DNA of 64,000 bases from the NCBI GenBank assembly GCA_019096155.1, contig JAHCVI010000001.1, positions 12,090,001 through 12,154,000 on the forward strand, read 5' to 3'. Both the position numbers and the translations under genes were made by a program. Positions within the stretch are counted from its first letter, which is position 1. Every line of letters starts with the position of its first letter. Below are positions 43,774 to 55,220 of the stretch, in pieces. The notes beneath the pieces were generated by a model that did not search any database, was not told the origin of the DNA, and saw only the letters and a list, made by a program, of their open reading frames with translations. The DNA is from Staphylotrichum longicolle (Eukaryota > Ascomycota > Sordariomycetes > Sordariales > Chaetomiaceae).

Positions 43774-45925
43774 CTAGAAGGCAGCATTGCTCTTCCGCAC
43801 CACGCCCCTCGCAGCTAGGTTGTACTCGGAGCGTTTGCGTATCAGGAACGCCAGACCAAGCAGGAAGTCCGTTGGCCGACGAGCAGCCGTTTCCTGCATC
43901 AGGGGGCGGATTACCCGGCCAGCCAAGCGCTCGGCGGTCATGTCGTTGGCATCGGCGGAGTCAGCTATGTCTCCCCACAAATTCAACAGCAGCTTGAATA
44001 GAGTGCGGCGGGGTCCATGTATGCCCATCAAGGCCTCCTCCCAGAAGTCAAGACCCTGGTCGAGGCGGGCACCCCTCACAGTGGCCTGCCTGGATAACGA
44101 GATCCATCGCTTGCCAACGGACTCGGAAATGACGGGCTTGGGCAGCTCCATCAAAAATAAAAGAATCAGCTCAGCGGCGTCGTGGACGGTGAACATGGAC
44201 CAATCCAACTCCTTGCCGTACTTTGCTTCCGCAGAGTTAAATGTCTCCTTGAGCTGTTTGAGGCGTACCTGGTCCCCGTCACGGTCCAGGCCGAAGATGT
44301 CCGGTGTCTCGATGCCGCAATCCCGTATGTAATAGACACATCTCAACACGCACAGGGGGTATTCACGGGCCGTTCGCGTCGAGGACCCGTCGTTTCCGTG
44401 CCTGGCGTGTGCGATACCCTTTGCAATTTGGATGCTCTTGGTCAAAGGCACTCCAAACACGGCGCTCGGTTCCATTTCAGGATTGTCATCAACGGTCTTG
44501 AGAGACGGGCGCTTAAGCCCCAGACTTCGAAAGGTGGAGGACAGCTTGGAGCCGCTGCGCCGAAGCAAGCCAGCCTGGCGATCTGCAGGCTCCAGCTGTA
44601 TCTCACCACTTGAAGTCGTGGGACGCGCCGGGGAAGGGACCTCGGCTCGGGGATTCTCCCAAACAGAATAGAGAACATGGCCAAAGATGCTGCTTCTTCC
44701 GCTGTGGGCCCTCGACTCAGGACGACGCGGGCACTCATCCATCTGCTCAGGAAGTTCGGTCACGGGCGTGTAGTAAGGTCCCGCAGCCGGCCGAATGGCA
44801 GCTCTGGAGACTGAGCAATCGTAGAAGCTGTCTGTAGGTGCGTAACCCATTCTTGAGGCAGAGCGTGGTGGGACTGGTGGCGAAGTTGGGGGGCTCGGGG
44901 AATGGTCACCAATCGCGGATCCTAGCCTCGAGGCGGCTCGTGGTGGAACAGCTGGTGGCTGGGTGGGCATTTCGCTGAGCTCTCCGACGAAATCGTTGAT
45001 TTCTTCCTCCAGGGATTCGAGCGAGGCCCGCATAGTTGGCGGTGTCGTTGGCGGCTTCCGCGCTGGGGATGCTGCACCCTCGAGGTCGTCGTAGCTGATG
45101 TCGATGGCGCTGTCCGGGGCACCGCCCACCGAGGAGGACCCGCCATGGTGATGATGAGACTCGGCTCGAGACCGGGTGAGACGCCTTGCATTGAAAGCCT
45201 CTGCCTGCAATACATGGAGGTACTCTCCAAGCCTCGCCAGCGCGATGCTCTGCTGCGGATCCCTTTCAAACTCGTTGTTGATCTCGACGATTCGGGCTGT
45301 CACGATGGCCAATTCGCTGTCCCCGCTCAAGTCACATCCATGCTGCTGGTCCTCCGATAAGTCGGGTTGACCCTCACGGCTTCCTGCCAATTTTGTGCTT
45401 GACATTGGTCAGCCCGTGCAACGCATCAGCAAAGAAGAGGGAGTTGCTTACACTCCGACAAGGTCCGCCGCTAGTCCGAAGACAATGTTGTATTCACTCA
45501 AGGTTCTCCACAAGACGCCAACATGATGACGGCTGGCCATCCAGCGCGACCTCTTCTCTGCTCTCGACACATCGGGCCGGTTTAGCAGGGAGACACAACC
45601 TTCGAGCTCGTTGATGAGAGCCAAACAGCTGGTTAGGACACGAGGGGTGTGTTCCGCCAGGGAATGAGAGAAGAACGCCGCATCGTAACCGAGCAGATCG
45701 AGGGCGCCATTGAGGGAGTGCAGTTCGGCGGATATGGTGTCGAATTCCGAACGGGATTCGCGCACTTCTCGCACGAACTTGTGAATGGCGAGCGATGCTT
45801 TGGAAATGGCTTCGCTTCCTGCAGAACAGCCTGCGCTCACGGATCTATCGGGCGTAAAGCTGTCAGCCTTGTTGAACATGTGTATGCGGGCCTGGGGGGG
45901 GCATTTGGACATACATCCAATCCAT
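43774..45925 (-). CDS. RhoGAP-domain protein with N-terminal helical signalling domain
   Basis: Proposed exons are 45925-45915, 45859-45452 and 45397-43774, encoding 680 aa. Exon 1 has only 11 nt and joins to give MDWIFTPDRS; the GTATGT donor and CTGACAG acceptor are good. The second junction (GTGTAAGC donor, TCAAG acceptor) gives GVTKLAGSREG. Residues 10-140 (SKASLAIHKFVREVRESRSE, NGALDLLGYDAAFFSHSL) resemble the helical N-terminal domain of many fungal signalling and NLR proteins. A Pro-rich disordered region (PPTSPPVPPRSASRMG) follows, then a RhoGAP fold from about residue 425: AVFGVPLTKSIQIAK, CVYYIRDCGIETPDIFGLDR, AAELILLFLMELPKPVIS and LLLNLWGDIAD. RhoGAPs stimulate GTP hydrolysis by Rho-type GTPases. 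The usual catalytic Arg in GIFRxSG is replaced by GLDRDGD text; activity is unproven. Start is uncertain. Confidence 0.85.
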
Positions 45926-47349
45926 GGTGAAGCTTTGATTGCGTTCAAGGCCGAAACGGTCCAGAGAGCTCAAATTCGGCAAGGCGAAGTCATGGGATCA
46001 AGGTGGGAATTGCAGATGTAAGGTCGCCAAAGTTTGGAGCTGACTGGGATCAAGGAAAGAGGGAAGTTGTGAAGTTTTGGATCACAATGCGAGACCTTCA
46101 GCTGGGCGAGAACTTTCAGCTGGCGGTTGCGATTTTTGCCCCCGGGCCACATGCATGGTCTCGGCCTCAATGTTCGGTCGAGACGGGGTTCGGGGCCCTT
46201 GACGATTCAATAGTCTGAGGTGAGTGGGTCTCATGGGCAAGCCGTGAATGGGTTGGATGCAGCTCGGAAGCCAAACGCACTGAAGACGACAATCGCTTTT
46301 CCGTTCCAGGAAAGTGTCTGGCCAGAAAACCTTGAAATCGGCTTTTCAAGTCGGACACCAGCAGCCTTCAGTAGGGCGCGAGCAGGCCAAGGTCTTTCCA
46401 GATTGCCGTCTCGGTGATCACCCCCTTCAAGTCCCCAGCCTTCCCGTCGCGGCCCCGCCCCCGCACCTTCAGAATGCGGGGAACAATTAGGGGCCTCGGA
46501 CTTGACATGTGGAACACGTGCATCTCACATCGAACCTGCTGCTGCATGGCGACGTCCAGGTACGGTAAGGCTAGCGACGCTATGCCCAACTGTGGATGCG
46601 CCGCAGAGACACGGATGTCAAGAAAGTTTCAGGTTCACATGGTATCCTAGGCGGTTCCAGGGTGCCACCTGTTAACCCCCCCCCCAAGCGTCAAGTTGGG
46701 ACACGACTCTGGAAATTGTCTCGCCAGGCAGGGATTCTGGAGGCATATAATTTCAATCCGCGTAGGTACCTAGGTAGGTAGTTTCCCTCTTCAAGTCCCC
46801 AACGACTCTTCCAACCTCGACGGCCCAAAGCAGAATGCACCACTCGATTGCTGAGAGAGACAAGGGGCACAGGTCAGTGCCAAAACAGTTTAGGTCTCAG
46901 AAGGATTGTCATGAGCGCTGCTGTCCGAGGTCACATGGCCGTGGCTTGGTGTTTCTGCCTCGGCACCGGAGATGCCTCACCCACAAACGTCACGTCAGGA
47001 GGAAGGGAAGTATGTGCTGCGTTAGATCTGCCAAAATTCTGACCCGCAGCTCTACATTTGGAAGATACTTGACTCCCTGTGGTAGCTGTAGTACAGCGAG
47101 CCCAGTGTGGATGGGAGCACCGTCTCCTCGCCAATCTTCCCGTTCGCCGCCCCGAGAGGATATCTGACAGTCTGTGGCAGGCCAACATCACTATTTCACA
47201 GACTGAAGGCATGTTCCTATCTGTAGATCTGAAGTTGATGTATCTTCACTAGGCACGATAAAATCCTCTTTAGTGGCGGCCTGGGTTAGTTGACGCGGCG
47301 TGGGTAACTCACTTCCCCCATTCCGGTGTGGTGTGGCACACTGGCATTC
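45926..47349. other. Gene-free region (1.4 kb)
   Basis: This contains the RhoGAP promoter and the methyltransferase 3' side. A short GTAGGTACCTAGGTAGGTAG cluster is at 46764-46783. No gene is supported. Confidence 0.5.
46764..46783. repeat. TAGGTA-type short repeat cluster
   Basis: Overlapping TAGGTA/TACCTA units form a partly palindromic cluster. Similar strings (GGTAGGTACCTT near 11405, ATACCTACCTATG near 48176) recur in this window's intergenic DNA. Role unknown. Confidence 0.4.
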
Positions 47350-47946
47350 TCACTGCCCTTGTTTGGGTCGAAGAAGATAACAAAAATGGAAGATGTCTGG
47401 ATCAGTGGGTCGGAGCTTTGGCGTTGGGAGTCTGCTGATCAGGTCCACCTCGAATATGGACCGCACATGCTCGAATCGTGAGGAGGAAAAGCTGAGTGAA
47501 ACCCAGAACCCGTTGTCGTCCAAGCAGGCGTGAACTGCCTTTGCCATAGCCATAAGAGCATCAGTCCCGCCGCATGCGATGGCATCAGCCGTGCTCTTGT
47601 CGATGACAACTCGGTATTTACCGTCCACCTCGAGCTGTGTCGCGTTAGCCACAAGGTACCTCATTCGCACGTCGCCAAATCGGTCTCGTTCTAGTTGCCG
47701 GCCTCGCTCGAGGGCAAGAGGCTCGTAGTCGATATTTGTGACGTTGGAAAAACCATGCCGACGAAGGTGGTTGTGCAATTCACTAGTCCCGGATCCGACG
47801 TGTAGAATCCGAGCGAAATCGGGCAATCGGTGGAGGTATGGGAGTAGAACTTCCATAAATGCTGCAGATGATGCCAGCCATTCGAAGAGTGTTTCAGACC
47901 TGAAGCGCTCATGCCAATACTCCTGCTTGTCAAAGTCGGCCGGCAT
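47350..47946 (-). CDS. Class I SAM-dependent methyltransferase (METTL13/EFM-like)
   Basis: A single exon of 198 aa. It has the class I Rossmann methyltransferase motifs: ARILHVGSGTSELHNHLRR (motif I, SAM-binding glycines at about residues 51-55), VTNIDYEPLALERG (motif II acidic residue), YLVANATQL and YRVVIDKSTADAI (motif IV). The short N-terminus (DFDKQEYWHERFRSE) is typical of the METTL13 N-terminal or EFM-type protein-lysine methyltransferases that act on elongation factors. The small size and lack of extra domains fit a compact fungal member; the substrate is inferred only by resemblance. It lies alone, with 1.4 kb downstream and 1.7 kb upstream without genes. Confidence 0.88.
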   Translation of the reverse strand: MPADFDKQEYWHERFRSETLFEWLASSAAFMEVLLPYLHRLPDFARILHVGSGTSELHNHLRRHGFSNVTNIDYEPLALERGRQLERDRFGDVRMRYLVANATQLEVDGKYRVVIDKSTADAIACGGTDALMAMAKAVHACLDDNGFWVSLSFSSSRFEHVRSIFEVDLISRLPTPKLRPTDPDIFHFCYLLRPKQGQ

Positions 47947-49689
47947 AGTGGCTCAAGGAGATTGATGTGACTGATGCTAGAGCAACTTCCGGGAGAGCCC
48001 TGAAGGTGCCTGAGCAAAGATCTCAAGATACCGATATTGGCAAAACTTTTCGCGATGCCCATCTTGGCCCGTGCTACCCCTATCAACTTATCGGCTATCT
48101 TAGCTTCAAGAGTGGAAACGGGGTGGAAACGGGGTAACGTCATTCTTCATCCTATGGAGCCTTGGGTTATTCATAAATACCTACCTATGTTCTGACTCTC
48201 CTCCTCCTGTCTCCAGCGCGGTCGCGTGACAGCTAACGCCAATTCTCCTGCGAAACCCAAGATATCATCAAAGTAGGTCGTGTATCAGCGTAGTGTAATC
48301 GAAGCCTATCCAAAAGAGGGACCACTTGACGAGGCGGAGATGAAAAAGTAGACAGGGAGAAAAGAGGCATCCAGCAGGCAATTCCATGTTCGTGGCAGCG
48401 GCTGCAGCGGCCGAGTCCATCATACATCCACGACTCAACTCAAGGTAAACTATGGATAAGTGGCAGGGTTCCGATCTTCGAAAGCTCCAAGAGCACCCCG
48501 CATGATCTCTGAGTCACATCTTTGTACCTTTGATTATTAACTCGGAACATTGTAGAAGCCCAGTTCTGCCGCTGCCCGAAGTGAGCCCTGTCGAGCCCGA
48601 CTTTACTCTCAACGCCCAGTCCATTGATGATTGTGGGCCCACCGTGTGTGAAGCATGCCCATCCGCTCATAAGTGGGGAGTCCAAGCCATCAGCAGGGGT
48701 GCCGTCGAGCGGCTTGGGACAGCTGGACGGATCTCCAGACAATGAATGCTGGCAAAACCTTCCGATCCAGATCTGAGATGGGCTTGATGGGCATGTTGAC
48801 AAGTAGCCAGGGTTGGGGCGCGGGACGCCCCCAGAGACTCGGAAACAAGGGGTGTGTGCACGAGCTAACTCACTTGCATGCTCCCCACTGCGACGCATCC
48901 GCCTTGCATAATTCGAGGAACAAGGTGAGGTCAGTTCGACCACGTAGCAGGCGCTAGGCGGTGAAGCACATTGAGGGGCAGCGAGGGGCACTCAGCTCTT
49001 GGCAGGTCTGCTCGATGTTGTTGTTGTGTCTGGTCGGCGCACGGGAACACAGGGCGTCTGGACTTGTTTGCTTTTGATTCATGTGATGTTGACTGCATGG
49101 TGAATACCTACCTCCTCTGACGACGCAGACGCCGGTGTTCTCCAGTCCTCAACCTAGGTTGCCGTGAGCTTTCAAGAGAATTGCAAAGGCAGGAATTATC
49201 CCCGAGAAGCGGGGTGAGGGGCACTGGAGGGCGGTCACGCGTGTCATGAGGGGCACTGAGGGTGCCGCGTGGTGCAGGGGCAGGGGTGTCAAAGCCCAAG
49301 CTGCGCGCCTCTCCCGTCTTGGTATCGATTCGCTGGAATCCAACCCAGCATGGCAATGCCACCACAAGAAACAAAGTGGGCAGGGGAGGCAATGAACAGC
49401 ACATCTGCAAAACCGGCGGCCAACGGTGCCCGATCCGCACCACGCCATGGCTCCCCAATGCTGCCCGAGGATGGCTATCCGCCCCGACTGCTCCGTCAGC
49501 ACGACCTTCCGGTCTCGCTCCGTCTTTGTGAGGGCCAGGAGTGGTTTAAAAGGGCGGACACACCGCTTCTCCTAGAAGTCGAAGTGCATCCTCCGTTGCT
49601 GATTTTTCGTTTGCCCCCTAACACACATCACGCGTGCCATCAATCATTGCTCGAACCGCTGCACAAATCCAGACCTGTTTATCGTTACC
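47947..49689. other. Divergent promoter region (1.7 kb)
   Basis: It separates the methyltransferase and Tpt1-like genes. Several 60-120-codon frames occur but none resembles a protein family. Presumed promoters only. Confidence 0.5.
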
Positions 49690-50739
49690 ATGGCCGCTAC
49701 AGTTGCTGTTCCTCTGTCCGCGATCCATGGCGAGCTTGGTGGCGTGCTTCCCCCTAGCGCCCTGACGCAGCATTCGCCCCGCCATGGACGGAGCAGGGCT
49801 ATGAGTATGAAGGGGAAGGGTGGTCGGCAACGTGGCTACAGCGTGGTTGAAGAGCGGGATGTGACAGTTGCAAAGGCGCTCATGTTTGTTGTCAAGCGTG
49901 CTATTCAGAAAGACGAAGCTGAGGAGGGGGACGATGGAGAGTACTTGTTGGCAGACCCAGAGGGCTGGATCAGCGTTGCTGATGTGGTATGTGTCGCGGG
50001 CGCCCCCAGACTCAAACTCTGAAAGCCGAATGCTGACTGTTGGTCTGTCTTGGAGCTTGCACACTCTCGGATCTCGTCGTTGGGCGCCACCTTGGAGGAT
50101 ATTCAGCGAATCGTCGCAACCGCAACGAAGACCAGGTTTGACCTGCGGACGACGCCCAAGACAGAGGGCAAATCTGACGACCCGGTCTCCTGGCAAATCT
50201 CGCGCGTCACGAACAAGGAACCCATCACATCACCAGTCCCAGTGGGCGACAAGCTAACCGGTGAATCGCCGGATCTCCCAGAATTCGCCATCTACGAGAC
50301 CTCGTACCAGAGATACCCTTTGCTGCTAGCTCTTGGCGCCATCACCCGCGCGCCTGGCGGCAGCCAATACCGCACATTCGTCCCGGTGACGGTGGACGTG
50401 GGTGGACATGAGTCTCGGCAGAACCCTGGCACAGGAGAAGCTGCGGAAGTCAGCATCTGGATCCCTCTACGGGCGGCTCTCCAGGCGGAGCCAGAGATTA
50501 CGTGGCAGCGCAGCGAGAACGGCATGATCATCACCGCTGACGATGTGCCAAAGAGTCTTTGGCAGAAGGCAGTTGCCCGTCGACCGGAGCTCGGGACCTT
50601 GTTTGAGGATGGCGAAGTCCGCAAAGAGATCCCTGCCAGTCTTCGGGGGAAGGGCGCCAAGGGCAAAGCTCGCAAGGGCAAGGGCGCCTTGAAGCGTGAG
50701 GGCAGTGAAGATGATTCAGGTAGCGCCAGCGAGGAGTAG
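49690..50739 (+). CDS. Tpt1/KptA-like RNA 2'-phosphotransferase family protein, catalytic motifs altered
   Basis: Exons are 49690-49986 and 50056-50739 (GTATGT donor, GCTGAC branch point, TTGGAG acceptor), encoding 326 aa. The order of segments follows Tpt1: a helix (VTVAKALMFVVKRAIQKD), a winged-helix start (DPEGWISVADVLAHSRI, LEDIQRIVATATKTRF), then the ART-like half with AIYETSYQRYPLLLALGAIT and RSENGMIITADDVP. In active Tpt1, which removes splice-junction 2'-phosphate from tRNA using NAD, the corresponding text has LLRH, HGT and an HxH near the glycine. Here these read VVKR, YET and no HxH. The catalytic Arg-His part is therefore missing and the protein is probably a divergent paralogue or pseudoenzyme. 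The C-terminus is a Lys/Gly-rich basic tail (RGKGAKGKARKGKG). Confidence 0.82.
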
Positions 50740-51941
50740 GTGTTCTCGTCTTGACCTCGAGCGTGCGCTCTTTCAACTCGCGGCCATGCGTCGTGTCCAA
50801 GTCGACACGGGGGCCAGATGGGCGCGGGAAAAGAGGCACCGCTTTTTGGAAGAGAGATATGGTCGGTCTGGCCATCAGAGTTTCCGCTTATTGAAGATGT
50901 AGCTCTCGGTTGGCCCCCCTCACTGGCTCATACACGATAACTTCTATCACGCTCATGTCCCGCGTGGGGACGAAGCTTTGGGCCCATTAGTCGTGGGAGT
51001 ATCAGCGATGCCTTTTGCTTACCAAGATAATGAGAATTGTATCTCATGACCATACTGTGCTACCTCATCCGTTTGTTGTGTTGCAAAGGGGATGTGCTGC
51101 AGTTGAAAGCTTAGATCGGGTTGTGGAACATGACCCCCTGCGACGTTCCAGATTCACCTCCCTTTTGACTTTTATTGTTATGTGTCTCGGCATGAGTGAC
51201 AAGTTGCTGGCCATGAAGGTGTTAAGGCTTGCCCCGGAACCCACAAGTCCTGCAGGATGGGAGCGAGGATCAGGAAGAGATGGATGTCTAGTGCCCGATG
51301 GCGTACCACTGCAGATAGGGCTTTCTCGTAGACAGCCCCATGTGCCTTCTTCCGTCGTAGGGGATAACCAACACCTCGTGATAAGTTCTTGAATATTACA
51401 AAAAGTGTACGGCTAAGGAATACTTAGGTGGGAGGCTTTAGATCTCTTCACTGTCCTCATGGCCTCCATCGAGATCAGCTCAGTAGTGCTGATGTTACCA
51501 AATGCTGTCCCATGAGGGTGGCTGAATAGGTTCATGGAAATACTCCGAGGCAAAATTGTGAGGAGACTTGCAGTTAGTGTGAGCATGCTTCCCGAAGTGT
51601 GCTCGTTCAGTCCCCACAGTCACACACTACTATGCGTAACACAGCTTGTTTGTTTCTCATAATTACAACCGTGAAGAGTGAAAAGAAGTAAAGGAGGTGT
51701 GTCTAACAGAAGTGGAGACAGTGAGCGATGTTCCTGGCTGACATCATCATCATGGGACTGACTGACGCAATGGAACTTGCGGTTCCCTGCTTTCAGCCCA
51801 AGGTGGGTTTGTTGGGTGTAACTTGCATCTAGAGGCCGCGCATCCCCGAGACCGAGAGGCTCACTGGTAAAGGCAGCCTCGACGGAAATCGGTAGCCTAA
51901 ACTTCGTCGCTTCTACCAAGAGGGAAAACACATCTGTCAGA
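50740..51941. other. Gene-free region (1.2 kb)
   Basis: This AT-richer stretch lies between the Tpt1-like stop and the dehydratase-like ATG. A 111-codon minus frame (51955-51620) overlaps the presumed 5' UTR and has no family match. Confidence 0.5.
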
Positions 51942-53079
51942 ATGGCATCTGTCACTCACCACCCTATCGCATTCGCGTCGTGCTCTATCGGCTTGCCTCG
52001 GCACACGCTTCATAAAAAAATAGAAGCCCTTCGCGAAGCAGGATTCGATGGCATCGAGCTCTCTTTCCCCGATCTTCAGGCCTATGCCGGCCGTCATTTT
52101 GGCCGTGAAATCGCCGAGGATGATTACACTTCTCTCTGCGAGGCTGGAAAAGCCGTGAGGGCAATGTGTGCTGGGCATGGCATGAAAATCCTCGTGCTCC
52201 AACCCTTTTCCAACTTCGAAGGCTGGCCCGAAGGAAGCGAGCAGCGCCAAGACGCGTTCGCACGGGCAAAGGCATGGATCGACATCATGGAGGCCGTTGG
52301 CACCGACATGCTGCAAGTTGGGTCATCCGATTCTCCGGATATGTCTCAAGACATTGACCAGATTGCCGCTGATCTTGCGTGCCTGGCTGACATGCTTGCG
52401 CCTCGCGGGTTCCGACTTGCTTATGAGAATTGGTGCTGGGCAACGCGCGCGCACACGTGGAAGGATGTTTGGACAGTCGTGAAGAAAGCCGACCGGCCAA
52501 ATATCGGGCTTTGTCTGGACACCTTTCAAACCGCAGGGGGCGAGTGGGGAGACCCAACCACGCGCTCGGGAAGGATTGAAGAGGGAGGACTTACGCCGGA
52601 AAACTTATCCAGAGCCTATGCTGCCAGCCTCGACGAGCTGGCCAAGACCGTGCCGGCTGATAAGATCTACTTCGTCCAGATCAGCGATGCATACCGTCTA
52701 GACCCGCCCATGGATGTTGCAGTATCACCTGCTTCTGGTCTCAGACCGCGAGGTCGATGGAGCCACGAGCACCGACCACTCCCGTACGTCTTACGTGCCA
52801 CCCTCACCCCTGAGCTACCCTCGTGGTCGCCATGGTCCAACCAGGAAATAGCTTGAAATGCTCAGGCTTGCTAAACAGCTGATCAGGTACGACGGTGGGT
52901 ACCTTCCTATCGAGAGATTTGTCCGGGCAGTTCTCGAAACAGGATTCACGGGTTGGTTTAGTATTGAGGTGTTTGATGGCAAGTTTGAGGATAAGTATGG
53001 CGAGGATTTGAGGAAGTTTGCGAAAAAGGGTATGGCAGCATACCACCGGTTGATGATGGAAGTTCAAAAGACTATGTAA
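51942..53079 (+). CDS. 3-dehydroshikimate dehydratase-like TIM-barrel protein
   Basis: Exons are 51942-52783 and 52887-53079 (GTACGT donor, GCTAAAC branch, TCAG acceptor; LP joins YDGGYLPIERFV), encoding 344 aa. It is a xylose-isomerase-like TIM barrel related to fungal QA-4/QutC, which convert 3-dehydroshikimate to protocatechuate in quinate catabolism. Matching blocks are IAFASCSIGLPRHTLHKKIE, GFDGIELSFPDL, ILVLQPFSNFEG, RLAYENWCW, RPNIGLCLDTFQTAGG, KIYFVQISDAY and GFTGWFSIEVFDG. The Glu of YENW, Asp of LDTF, Gln of FVQI and Glu of SIEVF are the likely metal ligands. Neighbours are not quinate genes, so the exact substrate remains open; a sugar isomerase role is the alternative. It converges on the Cys-rich gene 192 nt away. 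Confidence 0.88.
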
Positions 53080-53271
53080 GAACAACATGGCTCTGATAGG
53101 TAAGACAGTTCTTAGCTTGCAACTCCTCCAAAACCCTATGTACAGAGCTTCTCTAACCATACAGATAGTCTTCCCCGATCGGCACTCCTTGCCCCATTGT
53201 ACCGTGCTCCATGCTCCAGCCCATTGCATCTGTTGAGCCGCTGTCAACCGTCTCCCCTGCCTCCCATTGTC

Positions 53272-53820
53272 TCAGTTGGAGTCAACACAGAATTGCATTG
53301 TGCAGGCGCCGTCTGGAGGGGTGCAGATGCCGCAGCTCGAGTTGCAACAGACGAGACCCGTTGGGCAAACGGTTTTGCCACATTGCTCCCCTTTGGGAGC
53401 GCAGAGCTGCTTCGTGCATCCCTTGCCAGGTTCCACGCAGATGCCGCAGCTCGGGTTGCAGCATTCGAGTCCGGCCTTGCAGATGGTCGAGCCGCATTGT
53501 CTATCGGAGGGAGGGGTGACTGGAATGGACGGGCAGATATGCGCAGTGCACATCATGCCGGGTTTGGTGCAAAGGCCACAGGACGGGTTGCAGCAGGTCA
53601 AGCCCGCCTCGCACACCGTGTTCCCACACTTGACACCCTCGATGGGGACACACTGGGCCTTTCCGTCAATCACCTTGCATGTCGTGCTAATGGTGCACTT
53701 GACGGTGGCACAAGGCGTGATTGCGTCGCTGGAGACGGGATCGATTGGACTACCGTGGACCGCCGTAGTCACCAAGACGGCTAGCAGCACGGATGTCGTG
53801 GAAAAGGAGACGACAGCCAT
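53272..53820 (-). CDS. Secreted cysteine-rich triple-repeat protein
   Basis: A single exon of 182 aa from ATG 53820. A signal peptide (MAVVSFSTTSVLLAVLVTTA, cleavage near AVHG-SP) precedes a four-Cys module (CATVKCTISTTC...C) and three consecutive copies of an eight-Cys unit, CGxTxCxxGLxCCNxSCGxCxxPxxxCTxxxC. Copies begin at about residues 66, 109 and 145. The 28 cysteines are all in this mature part and are expected to form disulfides. Similar CCNxSCGxC repeats occur in secreted proteins of fungi and some bacteria; function is not established and no catalytic site is seen. It could be a wall-associated, antimicrobial or effector-like protein. An in-frame extension upstream to 53976 lacks a signal peptide and was rejected. 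Confidence 0.82.
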   Translation of the reverse strand: MAVVSFSTTSVLLAVLVTTAVHGSPIDPVSSDAITPCATVKCTISTTCKVIDGKAQCVPIEGVKCGNTVCEAGLTCCNPSCGLCTKPGMMCTAHICPSIPVTPPSDRQCGSTICKAGLECCNPSCGICVEPGKGCTKQLCAPKGEQCGKTVCPTGLVCCNSSCGICTPPDGACTMQFCVDSN

Positions 53821-55220
53821 GTTGAAGATTTTCAAAGAGGTTTGCTCGCCAATCCAGGGAGTGAGGTTTTGATGACTTGTGCACGCTGAACCGGAGACAC
53901 AGACGAGGTTCTGGCATGCTAAATAGTTGATTCTGTTGGGGCGCTCAGCAACATTCCTCCTCCATCCTCCCCTCACTTGGAATGGGCAGAGTCCAGAGAA
54001 AAAATTCTGTTGTCATTCCCCGCTCGTTGGGTAAACTCGGAGTGTGTGCTCGATTTAGTAACACCAAAACTACTTTAAGTAGCATGTTGTGCTAGGGGGT
54101 TGTGGTTCCGTATAGCCTAAGACGGGAAATATGCCGCGCCAAGGGAGTTGCCCAGCTTTCTGGTGCTAACCATGAGTCTTGGATACGACACGATTGGGTG
54201 GTGGCCGGGGGGATAAGATTCCGAACTGACAGACAAAGCTTCTGGGCATCAAGAGACAGTTATATGTTGAGCCCATGCCCAGCTCATGCTGTGCCCCCTT
54301 TTCCTAAGCTGGCAATACTCTGGAGACGCGGCGCTTATCCTTTCCTATTAGGCTCCGGAATACCGAGGTGCTTGGACAGATTTGGTCCTTCGAGACAAGT
54401 TGACGTTCTCTTGCCGCAGGGCTACTGAGATTGGCAAGGCAGAGCGTGGTGTGTCTTACACAAGGTCCCAGGCAGGCACATCGCCGCACACCGGTGCGAT
54501 CGCTGGCCATAGATCTGTGGTTGTGAAACCCAGGTAGACGCGCTACGTGATCGGCTACACCTGAGCCCCCAAACAGTGAAATGTTACCGATCAGCCTGGA
54601 CATAACAAGAGGAGCTGTCTTTGCCGCAAGACGTGGAGTCGGAGTCGGGCCTGAGCACTGGTAGGGGAATGACAAGACCCGCTATGCCGTGTGAGACTGA
54701 AACTCTTGCTCATCGTACACATTGCTCGGAGAAACCCTGGCACCGGGAAGAAAGAATACTGAATCATCGTCGTCCTCCAAAGGCGTTCGTCCATCCCGCG
54801 GCCACTGCTACAGCGCGGAACATGAAGTGAGGAAGGTTAGAGCAGATGACGTGAGTTAAAACCACGAGGCAGGTAGATGAAACCACAACAGACACCAGCA
54901 AGACAGACTGTCTTACTTGTTTTGGATCTCTTTGGATCAAACGTGTCGAGCTCGCTGTACAGGTACACGGCAAGACCCGCGAAGAAGGTAGCGGGTATGA
55001 CATCAACTTCGAACAGAACATGAAGAACTGGCATTTAAAAGAACGGCGGTCATGGTCGGGGAACCGCCTTTCTTCAGCTTTTGTTTTATTCGATGAATTC
55101 GTCACAGGTTCTTCCCTTCTCCCTACTATCACCCGCACACGGTGTGTGTCCTTTCTGCGACGACGAGAAGCACACCCTAAACAGCAGCGTGAAGGACGCG
55201 ACAGACACTGGCCGGCCGCC
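53821..55220. other. Divergent promoter region (1.4 kb)
   Basis: It separates the Cys-rich gene and the DHA2 transporter. The transporter frame is open upstream to 55020, but those residues lack family resemblance. No other gene is seen. Confidence 0.5.

Noticed and set aside
48440..48991. 183-codon minus-strand frame in the gap before the Tpt1-like gene
   Set aside because: Composition is random-looking, with no signal peptide, domain or supporting splice structure.
3006..53079. A quinate-utilisation cluster linking the sugar/quinate-type transporter with the dehydroshikimate dehydratase-like gene
   Set aside because: The two genes are about 47 kb apart with many unrelated genes between, and no dehydroquinase or quinate dehydrogenase is present.
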